The notes beneath the pieces were generated by a model. That model was not told the origin of the DNA and did no database searches. It saw only the letters and a program-made list of their open reading frames with translations. DNA of 64,000 nucleotides from SAR86 cluster bacterium AG-447-A08 (lineage in GTDB: Bacteria > Pseudomonadota > Gammaproteobacteria > Magnimaribacterales > Magnimaribacteraceae): contig QCQA01000002.1 of the NCBI GenBank assembly GCA_003212335.1, positions 124,001 to 188,000 on the forward strand, written 5' to 3'. This document shows positions 16,226 to 24,431 of the stretch, in pieces. The position numbers and the translations under genes were made by a program. Numbering within the stretch: position 1 is the stretch's first letter; the number at the start of each line of letters is the position of its first letter.

Positions 16226-16273
16226 ATGAATATTCTTAAAAAATTTAAACCGATCTCTGGAGACCATTTATGA
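16226..16273 (+). CDS. Possible short upstream ORF (leader peptide) of the DUF47 gene
   Basis: An ATG at 16226 opens a 15-codon frame, MNILKKFKPISGDHL, whose TGA overlaps the ATG of the DUF47 gene as ATGA. The layout is that of a translationally coupled leader. It has no clear ribosome site and the peptide matches nothing I know, so it may be chance in a short untranslated region. Confidence 0.25.
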   Translation: MNILKKFKPISGDHL

Positions 16274-16947
16274 AATCTACTGGCTACAACGACATTATTA
16301 GAAAGTCACCTTTCGGCCCAATAAAGGCACATATGCAAGTTTCCACAAACTCTGTTGATGAGTTGCTTAGATTCATTGAATTTGTCGTAGCTTCAGATTG
16401 GAGTGGGGCAACTCAATCCAGGAAATTAATAGCTGATCTGGAAAATCAAGCAGATGAATTAAAGGCTGAAACTAGAAGTTTGTTGCCTAAAAGTATCTTT
16501 TTTGCTGTTCCAAGGGAAGATATATTGGATCTAATAAAATTAGCTGATGATATTCCTAATACTGTAAAAGATATTTCTGGTCTGATGATAGGCAGAAATA
16601 TGGAAATTCCCTCAGCCATACATCAATCATTTCAAAATTTCATTCTAGAGGCTAAAGAGATAACTTACGCAGCAGCTGAAGCTGTTGATCATATAGATGA
16701 ATTATTTCAATTTTCTTTTGGCGGAAAGGCTGCAGAGAAAATGGAGACTTTGATAGAAAAGCTGGATTCTTTAGAAAATAGTAATGATCAAACTGAAATT
16801 ACCCTAAGAGGGGAACTTTTTAAAATAGAAAAAGATCTGCCACCTGTAGATGTTATGTTTTTGTATGACGTAATAAATAAAATTGGAGAATTATCTGACA
16901 GGGCGGAACAGGTTGGACACAGAATCTCTTTAATCGCATCTAGATAG
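16270..16947 (+). CDS. DUF47 family PhoU-like protein (Pit accessory)
   Basis: This 225-residue helical protein matches the DUF47 / TIGR00153 group, distant relatives of PhoU, usually encoded just before a Pit transporter as here (nine bases). The opening IRKSPFGPIKAHM is characteristic, and acidic helices such as ENQADELKAETR correspond to the metal-binding helix repeats of PhoU. DUF47 proteins are thought to regulate the partner Pit transporter. Because no pstSCAB-phoU cluster is visible, this protein is a candidate link between phosphate uptake and the soluble PhoR. That link is inference. Confidence 0.87.
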   Translation: MKSTGYNDIIRKSPFGPIKAHMQVSTNSVDELLRFIEFVVASDWSGATQSRKLIADLENQADELKAETRSLLPKSIFFAVPREDILDLIKLADDIPNTVKDISGLMIGRNMEIPSAIHQSFQNFILEAKEITYAAAEAVDHIDELFQFSFGGKAAEKMETLIEKLDSLENSNDQTEITLRGELFKIEKDLPPVDVMFLYDVINKIGELSDRAEQVGHRISLIASR

Positions 16948-16956
16948 GAAATTAAT

Positions 16957-18222
16957 ATGGAAACAATTATCTTATACGGACCTTACTTACTTATTTCAGG
17001 CTGTGTTTTTGGTTTTTTTATGGCCTGGGGAATAGGTGCTAATGACGTAGCAAATGCTATGGGTACTTCTGTCGGTGCTAGAGCTCTTACTTTAGCGCAA
17101 GCTATTCTAGTTGCTTGTATTTTTGAATTTGCTGGTGCTTATTTAGCTGGCGGTGAAGTTACCTCTACTATTCGAAAAGGAATCATAGATCCTAACCTTC
17201 TTCAAGAAACACCAGATTTATTGGTATTCGGTATGTTGGCAGCATTACTGGCTGCAGGTACTTGGTTGCTAATTGCTTCATCTAGAGGATGGCCCGTTTC
17301 CACAACACACTCTATAGTTGGAGCTATTGTTGGATTTGCAGCCGTTGGTATCAGTGTTGATGCTGTTAGTTGGTCCAAAGTCGGATCTATTGTATCTAGC
17401 TGGGTAGTTTCTCCATTAATGTCAGGGACTATAGCTTTCATAATCTTCCTCTCAGTACAAAAATTAATTCTGAACACAAATAAGCCATTTGAAAATGCTA
17501 AGAAATATGTACCCGGTTATATGTTCTTAGTGGGCTTTGTTATTGCAATGGTGACTTTGTTGAAAGGTTTAAAGCATATAGGTCTGTCCTTAACCTTTGG
17601 CGAAAGCTTAACCTATTCAATTGTTATCGGTTTTGTCATAGCTATGATCGGTACTTTCTTTTTAAGAAAAATTGAAAATACTACTCAACAACGTGGCGAT
17701 GTGACGTTTGATGGCGTAGAAAAAGTTTTTGCAGTGTTAATGGTATTTACAGCTTGTGCTATGGCATTTGCTCATGGATCTAATGATGTTGCTAATGCAG
17801 TGGGACCTCTGGCCGCCATAGCTAGTGTTATTCAGTCGGGTGGCGAGATAGCCTCAAAATCATCGATGCCATGGTGGATTTTGCTTCTTGGTGCTACAGG
17901 TATTGTCGCTGGACTAGCAACTTTGGGTTACAAGGTTATCGAAACGGTTGGAAGGAACATAACTGAATTAACTCCAAGTAGAGGTTTTGCCGCTGAACTT
18001 GCTGCTGCAACAACTGTTGTTTTAGCTTCCGGAACGGGCCTACCTATTTCAACAACTCATACACTTGTTGGTGCTGTGCTGGGAGTAGGTCTAGCTAGAG
18101 GCTTATCCGCTGTAGATTTTTCTGTTGTAGGTCGAATCATTGTTTCTTGGGTTGTGACATTACCTGTTGGTGCTGGCCTTTCAATCTTATTCTTCTTTAC
18201 ACTTAAGGGAATATTTCTTTAG
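16957..18222 (+). CDS. pit: Inorganic phosphate transporter, PiT family
   Basis: A 421-residue polytopic membrane protein with the two inverted PiT signatures: GANDVANAMGTSVGARAL near residues 27-44 and HGSNDVANAVGPLAAI in the second half, each followed by a PVSTTH / PISTTH motif. PiT proteins import phosphate, usually as a metal-phosphate complex, with protons or sodium. It is co-transcribed with the DUF47 gene. PiT systems are often low-affinity and constitutive, so placement next to PhoBR and Pho-box-like sites is noteworthy. The sequence after the stop holds only a weak inverted repeat (TAGAT/ATCTA), not a terminator. Confidence 0.93.
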   Translation: METIILYGPYLLISGCVFGFFMAWGIGANDVANAMGTSVGARALTLAQAILVACIFEFAGAYLAGGEVTSTIRKGIIDPNLLQETPDLLVFGMLAALLAAGTWLLIASSRGWPVSTTHSIVGAIVGFAAVGISVDAVSWSKVGSIVSSWVVSPLMSGTIAFIIFLSVQKLILNTNKPFENAKKYVPGYMFLVGFVIAMVTLLKGLKHIGLSLTFGESLTYSIVIGFVIAMIGTFFLRKIENTTQQRGDVTFDGVEKVFAVLMVFTACAMAFAHGSNDVANAVGPLAAIASVIQSGGEIASKSSMPWWILLLGATGIVAGLATLGYKVIETVGRNITELTPSRGFAAELAAATTVVLASGTGLPISTTHTLVGAVLGVGLARGLSAVDFSVVGRIIVSWVVTLPVGAGLSILFFFTLKGIFL

Positions 18223-18280
18223 ATCATCAATCTAGACTGGATACTTATAGCAAAAAAAGTTGATGAGACAGGTGATTGAG

Positions 18281-18286
18281 TATAAA
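18281..18286 (+). promoter_or_regulatory. Candidate -10 element of the SRAP gene
   Basis: TATAAA, with TTGATG at 18260-18265 as a possible -35 (15-base spacer), would start transcription about two bases before the ATG at 18295. Confidence 0.35.
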
Positions 18287-18294
18287 AAGTATCT

Positions 18295-18912
18295 ATGTGT
18301 GGCAGATTTACACTTAGAAATTTAGATGAATTGAAATCTAGATATGGTGAAACTGATTTTGAATCAAGCTACAACATAGGACCGGGGCAAAAGTTATTAA
18401 CCTTAACCGATAAATTTCAAATTATTGACTGGGGATTTTCACCATACTGGGCAGAAAAACCTTTTAATTTAGTAAATGCAAGAGTTGAAACTCTAAATGA
18501 GAAACCTTCTTTCTCTAATTCAAATAGATGTCTTATTCCAGCAGACGGCTGGTACGAATGGAAACAAGAAGGGGATAAGAAGATACCTTACTTCCATCAC
18601 CTTAACGGAGATCTTTTTTTCTTTGGAGGAGTGTTTGGGGGTTATAGAGGAAAAGTTGGTTGCGCAATAGTGACAACTGGTGCTGTTGAATCACTAAAAT
18701 CAATTCACGAAAGAATGCCTTTAATTATTTCAAAACAGCATTTTAAGAGCTGGCTTAATGGAGATGACGTTGATTGTGAGGACATCAATTCAGCGAAATC
18801 TATATCTCATCACACTGTCTCTACTTTTGTAAATAATCCTATGAATAATGATCCTAAATGCGTATTCCCTACAAATGAAACTGAAGGAACAGATGAAGAT
18901 TTATTTAAGTGA
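18295..18912 (+). CDS. SRAP domain protein (YedK/HMCES family)
   Basis: The 205-residue protein starts MCGRFTL, so Cys2 becomes the N-terminal nucleophile after methionine removal. Asn61 in LVNARVET, Glu88 in GWYEWK and His138 in HERMPLI complete the SRAP active site. YedK and HMCES form a covalent DNA-protein crosslink with abasic sites in single-stranded DNA, shielding them during replication. The length is close to other bacterial SRAP proteins. The gene begins 72 bases after pit and its last 20 bases overlap the start of the channel gene. Confidence 0.92.
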   Translation: MCGRFTLRNLDELKSRYGETDFESSYNIGPGQKLLTLTDKFQIIDWGFSPYWAEKPFNLVNARVETLNEKPSFSNSNRCLIPADGWYEWKQEGDKKIPYFHHLNGDLFFFGGVFGGYRGKVGCAIVTTGAVESLKSIHERMPLIISKQHFKSWLNGDDVDCEDINSAKSISHHTVSTFVNNPMNNDPKCVFPTNETEGTDEDLFK

Positions 18913-19534
18913 ATACATAGGAACTGCCTTCCTTTTAATGATTGTTGTTGGCTCTGGGATTATGGGTCAATCGCTAACAGACAATAATGCTTTGGTACTT
19001 TTAGCCAATACAATTGCAACTGGCGCAGGTTTAACCGTGCTTATTTGGATGTTTGGAAATGTTTCAGGTGCACATTTTAATCCTGCGGTTTCCATGATTA
19101 TGTATGCAAATAATGAACTTAAGGCCAAAGAACTCGGTGGTTATTGTTTATTTCAAGTAAGTGGAGCTATTACCGGCACTTTATTAGCTAATTACATGTT
19201 TGGCCTAGATTTACTTCAATTTTCTACGAACTCAAGGACCGGAATTAATTTATATTTTTCTGAGATGATAGCTACTTTCGGTTTATTGTTGGTCATTTTA
19301 AGAGTAAGAACACTTAAATTTGAGTTAATAGCACCAGCAGTTGGTTTGTATATAACAGCTGCTTATTGGTTTACTTCCTCAACCTCATTTGCAAATCCAG
19401 CCGTGACTATAGGTAGGATGCTCACTGATACCTTTACCGGAATACAGCCTGAAAATGTGCTTCTCTTCATTATTTCTCAATTGATAGGTGCTTTTTTAGC
19501 CTATCTTGTTAACAAGCTAATTGAAGCCGATTAA
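18893..19534 (+). CDS. Aquaporin / MIP family channel
   Basis: I take the ATG at 18893 (213 residues) because AAGGA precedes it by four bases and the protein then begins directly with its first membrane segment; ATGs at 18848 and 18875 are also in frame. The two pore motifs are seen as AHFNPAVSM and SFANPAVTIGRM, each following a membrane helix. Short MIP proteins of this kind conduct water, glycerol or small uncharged solutes; some lie in arsenic operons, which is not the case here. The 5' end overlaps the SRAP gene by 20 bases and the 3' end interlocks with the TetR gene stop. Confidence 0.85.
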   Translation: MKIYLSEYIGTAFLLMIVVGSGIMGQSLTDNNALVLLANTIATGAGLTVLIWMFGNVSGAHFNPAVSMIMYANNELKAKELGGYCLFQVSGAITGTLLANYMFGLDLLQFSTNSRTGINLYFSEMIATFGLLLVILRVRTLKFELIAPAVGLYITAAYWFTSSTSFANPAVTIGRMLTDTFTGIQPENVLLFIISQLIGAFLAYLVNKLIEAD

Positions 19535-20091
19535 TTAGATAAATATAAAAGACATATTTTTTTTGTTTCTGAAATACACCTTGGTGTAATGCTATCTTCT
19601 TGATTAAGGTAATCTCCAAGACAAGACATAAGAACACTGAGAGTTAACATAATCTTTGTTTGCTCATCATGATTCTTGTGAAGAATTAGTTCTTGAATAT
19701 TTTTAATTAAAAATTCTTTAGAAAACTCATTGAAAATCAAATTTGAGAATGGATGATTTTTGTTGGCATAAATAGCGCATACATCAATTACTACCTTAAT
19801 TAGTTCTTTATTGTCCTTATATTGAAGATTGTTCAAATTCTTTTTAATCAATCTAAAAAGATCAGACGCGTATTTAAACGATAAAGCTTCAAGAATAGAT
19901 TCATTACTTGGAAAAAACTTATAAATAGAAGGTCTCTTCATTCCTGTAAGTTTTGATACGTCTTGAACAGTCAGGGCATAATTTTCCTGATGTGTATAAA
20001 TAAATTCAGCAGTTTTTAAAACTTCCTCGAATCTTTTTTTACTTCTCTCTTGTTTTGGCTCTATAAAGCTGAGATTTTTACTATTTGCCAC
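19531..20091 (-). CDS. TetR family transcriptional regulator
   Basis: The 186-residue protein starts with GTG and has an N-terminal TetR-type helix-turn-helix: LTVQDVSKLTGMKRPSIYKFF (about residues 38-58), with the typical YKFF end of the recognition helix. The rest is helical and poorly conserved, as usual for the ligand domain. It is divergent from the MFS transporter gene at 20152 over a 60-base gap containing AT-rich imperfect dyads (around 20108-20131), the standard layout for local control. The likely target is the transporter-aminotransferase operon. The ligand is unknown. Confidence 0.85.
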   Translation of the reverse strand: MANSKNLSFIEPKQERSKKRFEEVLKTAEFIYTHQENYALTVQDVSKLTGMKRPSIYKFFPSNESILEALSFKYASDLFRLIKKNLNNLQYKDNKELIKVVIDVCAIYANKNHPFSNLIFNEFSKEFLIKNIQELILHKNHDEQTKIMLTLSVLMSCLGDYLNQEDSITPRCISETKKICLLYLSN

Positions 20092-20151
20092 AATAAGTTT
20101 TCTTTATGTATACACTATATCTATATATTAAGGTTTCCAACTAAAAGATAA

Positions 20152-21285
20152 ATGCAATACAAGACTTATTTTCATCTATTGGCTGGTATGGCTATGTTGG
20201 AACTAGGAAATCTTGCTTCTTCTTTAGCTCCATTTAACGTTAGTGCTGTATCGGTTGGATTGAATGCAAATTCACAAGAAGCAGGTTTGGTTGTAACTCT
20301 TGAACTTTTTTTTGCAGCAATCAGCTCTTTATATTTTGGTACTGTGTCTTACAAAGGAAGGGCACTGGGTTTGATAGGAAGTATCATTGTCATGATTTGC
20401 TATTACTTATGCTCCATATCCGATGATGTAAATCAAATTACGATAATTAAAGCTTTTTCAGGCATAGGGTGTGGAATGCTTATTGCTTCTGGTCATTCTA
20501 TTCTTGCTTCTTCTAGAGATCCTAATCGTTCTTATGCATTATTTACTCTTTTTGCTTCCTTAACCGCAGCTTTTTTAATATACATTTCTAGTACTTGGAT
20601 AGAGGATGGAGGACACAGCTATTATTTCTTTAATTTTATATATGTATATATAGCTTTAACCTTACTATTTTTCTTATCAAGACAATCCAAAGACCAATCT
20701 GATAAACGTGATGGAGGCCCTATTACTAAAAAATGGTTATATTTCTTGCTGATAACTGCAGTTCTTTTCTATGAGATACCATCAAGTGGTATGTGGGCTT
20801 TTATGGAAAGGTTTGGTGTGGAGTATATAGATCTAGGAGTTGCAGAAGTGGGGAGTGTTATTTCTTTGGCCATCATTCTCAGTCTTCTAGGCCCAGTTTT
20901 TATAGGTGTATTTGGAAACAAAATTAGAAGAAAAGAAACAATCCTATTCTGTTTATTAGTATCCTCAATTTGCGTGTACGCAATTTTTGGAATCCCTTCA
21001 TTTAATACTTTCTACTACGGCAATATTATTTGGAATATTGTTTTTGTAATAATGGTTATTCTGATCTTGGCAGCAGCAGCTGACATAGATCCATCAGGGA
21101 GACTAGGAGCTTGGTTAAATGCCTGTATTTTACTTAGTGCTTCCTTGGCACCTGCAGTATTTGGTTGGGTAATGCTAGATAATGAAATGACTGTTATCTA
21201 TCCTTATTTAATCGTATTTCTAATAGTTGCAATGATTTGTATAGTTAGTACCAAAAAAGAACTTGAGCCTCAAGATAACGTATAA
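20152..21285 (+). CDS. Major facilitator superfamily (MFS) transporter
   Basis: This 377-residue protein is almost wholly membrane helices, about eleven or twelve in number, with a hydrophilic central loop around residues 180-190 (SRQSKDQSDKRDGGP) that separates two halves. The weakly conserved A-like loop GTVSYKGRALG follows the second helix. I recognise the superfamily, not the substrate. It heads a plus-strand operon with an aminotransferase and hydrolase, so uptake of an amino acid or amine is plausible, and control by the divergent TetR protein is likely. A weak TATATT -10 candidate lies at 20124-20129. Confidence 0.75.
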   Translation: MQYKTYFHLLAGMAMLELGNLASSLAPFNVSAVSVGLNANSQEAGLVVTLELFFAAISSLYFGTVSYKGRALGLIGSIIVMICYYLCSISDDVNQITIIKAFSGIGCGMLIASGHSILASSRDPNRSYALFTLFASLTAAFLIYISSTWIEDGGHSYYFFNFIYVYIALTLLFFLSRQSKDQSDKRDGGPITKKWLYFLLITAVLFYEIPSSGMWAFMERFGVEYIDLGVAEVGSVISLAIILSLLGPVFIGVFGNKIRRKETILFCLLVSSICVYAIFGIPSFNTFYYGNIIWNIVFVIMVILILAAAADIDPSGRLGAWLNACILLSASLAPAVFGWVMLDNEMTVIYPYLIVFLIVAMICIVSTKKELEPQDNV

Positions 21286-21286
21286 T
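21281..21286 (+). promoter_or_regulatory. Perfect -10 hexamer just before the aminotransferase ATG
   Basis: TATAAT spans the last codons of the MFS gene, so transcription could restart one base before the aminotransferase ATG at 21294. No matching -35 is apparent. It may be an internal operon promoter or chance. Confidence 0.3.
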
Positions 21287-21293
21287 TTGTAAT

Positions 21294-22613
21294 ATGAAAC
21301 CACAAGAAAATCTTAACTTAGACAACTATTGGCTACCTTTTACTGCCAATAAAAATTTTAAAGCCAATCCAAGGCTACTGACTTCAGCAAATGGTATGTA
21401 TTACAAAACCGATGACGGCAAAGATGTGCTTGATGGAATAGCAGGACTTTGGTGCACAAACGCAGGACATTGCCATCCAAAGATAGTTGCTGCTGTTCAA
21501 AATCAAGTGGCAGAGTTGGACTATGCAACTGCTTTCAATATGTCTCACCCGAAAGCTTTTGAATTAGCAGAAAGAATCTCCGCTCTAACTCCTGATGGTC
21601 TCGATAGGATCTTTTATGGCAATTCTGGATCAGAGGCTGTAGAGACAGCTCTAAAAGTAGCACTGGCTTACCATGCGTCAAAAGGAGAAGGACAGAGAAC
21701 AAAATTCATAGGAAGAGAAAAAGGTTATCACGGTGTAAATTTCGGAGGCGTTTCTGTTGGAGGAATTACTCCGAATAGAAAATCATTTGGACCTTTACTG
21801 CCAGGAGTAGATCATCTTCCTCATACTTGGGACCCAAATCATATGGCGTTTTCTAAGGGTCAACCTGAGTGGGGTCTTCATCTTGCCGACGAGTTAGAAA
21901 AAATATTAATGCTACAAGATCCATCAACGGTTGCTGCGGTTATTATTGAACCGGTTGTAGGCTCAGGAGGTGTGATAGTTCCCCCAAAAGGTTATCTTGA
22001 AAGGATTAGAGAGATATGTGATAAACACCATATTTTATTGATCTTTGATGAGGTTATAACTGGATTCGGCAGGTTGGGAGATGCTTTCGCTGCAAATCGA
22101 TTTAAAGTTAAACCTGACATGATCACCATGGCAAAAGGTTTAACAAGCGCTATGATTCCTATGAGTGCTGTTGCGTTTGATAATTCTATATATGATCAAT
22201 TGATGGAAGGTTCTGAAACACCTATAGAGCTTTTCCATGGATATACATATTCAGGACATCCTGTGGCTTGTGCTGCAGGTATAGCAACATTGGACGTATA
22301 TGAAGAAGAAGGTTTATTTGAAAACGCACAAAAGATGGAACCTATCTTTGAAGAAGCACTTCACTCCATAAAAGGATCTAATCAAGTTATAGATGTAAGA
22401 AATATTGGTCTGATGGGAGCTGTTCATTTTGGTTCTGACAAAATACCAGCAACTGAACTAGCACCAAAAGTATTTCAACATTGTTATGACAATGATGTAT
22501 TAGTAAGATTTTCAGCAGATTATTTAGTAATCTCGCCCTCATTGATTGTTGAACCTAGTCAAATTGAACGTATCGCAGAAGCAATAAAAGTCGCTATAAA
22601 GTCAGTTAGTTAA
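21294..22613 (+). CDS. Class III PLP-dependent aminotransferase (omega-amino acid:pyruvate type)
   Basis: The 439-residue enzyme has the class III aminotransferase signatures: GLWCTNAGHCHP, phosphate-binding YGNSGSEAVETALK, Asp252 in IFDEVITGFGR for the pyridine nitrogen and Lys281 in TMAKGL for the Schiff base. The opening YWLPFTANKNFKANPR closely resembles beta-alanine:pyruvate aminotransferase of Pseudomonas. It probably moves the amino group of beta-alanine or another omega-amine to pyruvate. It sits eight bases after the transporter gene and four before a hydrolase gene. Confidence 0.9.
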   Translation: MKPQENLNLDNYWLPFTANKNFKANPRLLTSANGMYYKTDDGKDVLDGIAGLWCTNAGHCHPKIVAAVQNQVAELDYATAFNMSHPKAFELAERISALTPDGLDRIFYGNSGSEAVETALKVALAYHASKGEGQRTKFIGREKGYHGVNFGGVSVGGITPNRKSFGPLLPGVDHLPHTWDPNHMAFSKGQPEWGLHLADELEKILMLQDPSTVAAVIIEPVVGSGGVIVPPKGYLERIREICDKHHILLIFDEVITGFGRLGDAFAANRFKVKPDMITMAKGLTSAMIPMSAVAFDNSIYDQLMEGSETPIELFHGYTYSGHPVACAAGIATLDVYEEEGLFENAQKMEPIFEEALHSIKGSNQVIDVRNIGLMGAVHFGSDKIPATELAPKVFQHCYDNDVLVRFSADYLVISPSLIVEPSQIERIAEAIKVAIKSVS

Positions 22614-22617
22614 AACA

Positions 22618-23478
22618 ATGTCTAATATAGATTGGTTCAAGGAATCACTATCAATCCAACCTGTCTCAAAGTATATCGAGGTTGAAGGTAAGAAAATTCA
22701 CTATTTGGTCTGGGGATCAGAAGAAAAACCAGGACTATTCTTTATTCATGGATATAGTGCTCACGCGCATTGGTGGGATTTTGTAGCTCCTGCTTTTATA
22801 GAGAAATATTGCGTTGTTGCTATCGATCTATCTGGCTCAGGTGAAAGTGAACATCGCGATCATTACTCACAAGAGATATTCGCCGATGAGATAAAAGCAG
22901 TATGTGCTGATATGAATTGGAATCAGGCTGACTTTATTGCCCATAGCATGGGAGGTTCTATTTCCTTAAACGCCACATCGATATATCCTGATTTATTTAA
23001 GTCCTTAACACTTCTTGATTCCATCGTTGTTCTTCCTCCAGATAAAGTTAGAAACTTTTCTTCAAATAAGTCTATGATCAGAGCTGATTTTATTTACGAT
23101 GATAAAGAGGCTGCTATGAGTAGTTTTAGACTAATACCGCCACAACCTTGTCGTAATGACTACCTCTTAGAACATATAGCCTCAAACTCATTTAAAGAAA
23201 CTGAGCAAGGTTGGATACTTAAATCTGATGGCAAGATTATGAAGACTTATAAGTCCAAAGACTTAACAGATATCCTCATGTCCATAAAATGCCCAATTAA
23301 TATTGTTTATGGTTTAATGAGCCAAATTTTTACGCAAGAGATTCTGGAATATACCCTCTATGTTGGAAATATTCCCAGTGAGAGAGTGATAGGTGTTCCG
23401 GGAACAATGCATCACTTATTTGTAGATGACCCCTTAAGTGTTATCGATGCTCTGAAAAAATTAATAGGAGAAAATTAA
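22618..23478 (+). CDS. Alpha/beta hydrolase
   Basis: The 286-residue protein has FFIHGYSAHAHWW at the oxyanion position, AIDLSGSGES after strand 4, the nucleophile elbow AHSMGGS, and a late MHHLFVDDP histidine. GYSAHAHWWD and the cap region are like those of proteobacterial esterases of unknown substrate. It starts four bases after the aminotransferase stop and shares a base with the start of the MoxR gene (TAATG), so all belong to one transcript. It may hydrolyse an ester or amide before the aminotransferase acts, but nothing in the sequence fixes this. Confidence 0.83.
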   Translation: MSNIDWFKESLSIQPVSKYIEVEGKKIHYLVWGSEEKPGLFFIHGYSAHAHWWDFVAPAFIEKYCVVAIDLSGSGESEHRDHYSQEIFADEIKAVCADMNWNQADFIAHSMGGSISLNATSIYPDLFKSLTLLDSIVVLPPDKVRNFSSNKSMIRADFIYDDKEAAMSSFRLIPPQPCRNDYLLEHIASNSFKETEQGWILKSDGKIMKTYKSKDLTDILMSIKCPINIVYGLMSQIFTQEILEYTLYVGNIPSERVIGVPGTMHHLFVDDPLSVIDALKKLIGEN

Positions 23479-24431
23479 TGTCAGATGGACCTAAAAAAAT
23501 AATCAAAGATATAACAAAAGGTTTTTCTAAACATGGTTATATCTGTAGTGAACAGATAGCCACGGCCGTTTATCTGGCTTCAGAATTGGAAAAGCCCATT
23601 CTCATAGAGGGCCCTCCAGGTGTTGGTAAGACAGAATTAGCTAATACAGCAGCTTTATATTTTAAAAAAGATATGATCAGACTCCAGTGTTATGAAGGTC
23701 TTGATGAATCAAAGGCACTATACGAATGGAGATATGGTAAACAGTTGCTCTACACCCAAATCTTAAAGGAGCAAATGCAGGAAGTTCTAGAAGGCGCCAA
23801 GGGCTTGAAAGAATCTTTAGATAGATTAATGAAATTTGAAGACATTTTCTTTTCTGAAGATTTTTTAGAGACACGTCCTTTACTTGAGGCTTTAACCTCA
23901 AAAAAAGGTTCAGTACTTCTTATAGATGAAGTCGATAAATCCGATGAAGAATTTGAAGCACTGTTATTAGAGATACTCTCAGAATTTCAAATATCAATTC
24001 CTGAGCTAGGTGTTAGGAAAGCTGAAGTTAAACCTTTAGTTGTTCTAACAAGTAATAATAGTCGTGAAATAGGGGATGCTCTCAAAAGAAGATGTTTACA
24101 TTTATACATACCATTTCCTGAAGCCAAACTTGAAAGACAGATTGTACAAGCTAGAGTCCCTGAGATTTCTGAATCTTTACAAATACAGCTAGTTAATTTT
24201 GTTCAAGGAGTAAGAGAGTTGGACTTAAAGAAACAACCAGCAATTAGTGAAACAATTGACTGGGCTAAAACAGTTATTCTTCTTAATTCTGAAGAACTAG
24301 ACACCAAGCTAGCTGAAGATACGCTCAATATCCTTTTAAAACACCAACAAGATATAGAGGTAGTGAAAAAAGAGATACCAGCTTTAGTTTCTTCAGCCAC
24401 CGAAACTTCAGATGGAAAAAGTATTAACTGA
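23478..24431 (+). CDS. MoxR-type AAA+ ATPase (CoxD-like)
   Basis: This 317-residue AAA+ protein has Walker A GPPGVGKTE (45-53), Walker B VLLIDEVDKSD, sensor 1 VVLTSNNSRE and the arginine-finger region DALKRRCLHLYIPFP. MoxR ATPases act as chaperones that insert cofactors or activate partner complexes together with VWA proteins. The next gene encodes such a VWA protein, overlapping by 20 bases. CoxD/CoxE pairs often serve molybdenum hydroxylases such as CO dehydrogenase, yet no such enzyme lies in this window, so the client is unknown. Confidence 0.88.
   Translation: MSDGPKKIIKDITKGFSKHGYICSEQIATAVYLASELEKPILIEGPPGVGKTELANTAALYFKKDMIRLQCYEGLDESKALYEWRYGKQLLYTQILKEQMQEVLEGAKGLKESLDRLMKFEDIFFSEDFLETRPLLEALTSKKGSVLLIDEVDKSDEEFEALLLEILSEFQISIPELGVRKAEVKPLVVLTSNNSREIGDALKRRCLHLYIPFPEAKLERQIVQARVPEISESLQIQLVNFVQGVRELDLKKQPAISETIDWAKTVILLNSEELDTKLAEDTLNILLKHQQDIEVVKKEIPALVSSATETSDGKSIN

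Noticed and set aside
18893-19534. Arsenic-resistance role for the aquaporin-type channel.
   Set aside because: Some similar channels are in ars operons, but no arsR, arsC or arsB gene lies beside it; the NhaD-like gene is 26 kb away.
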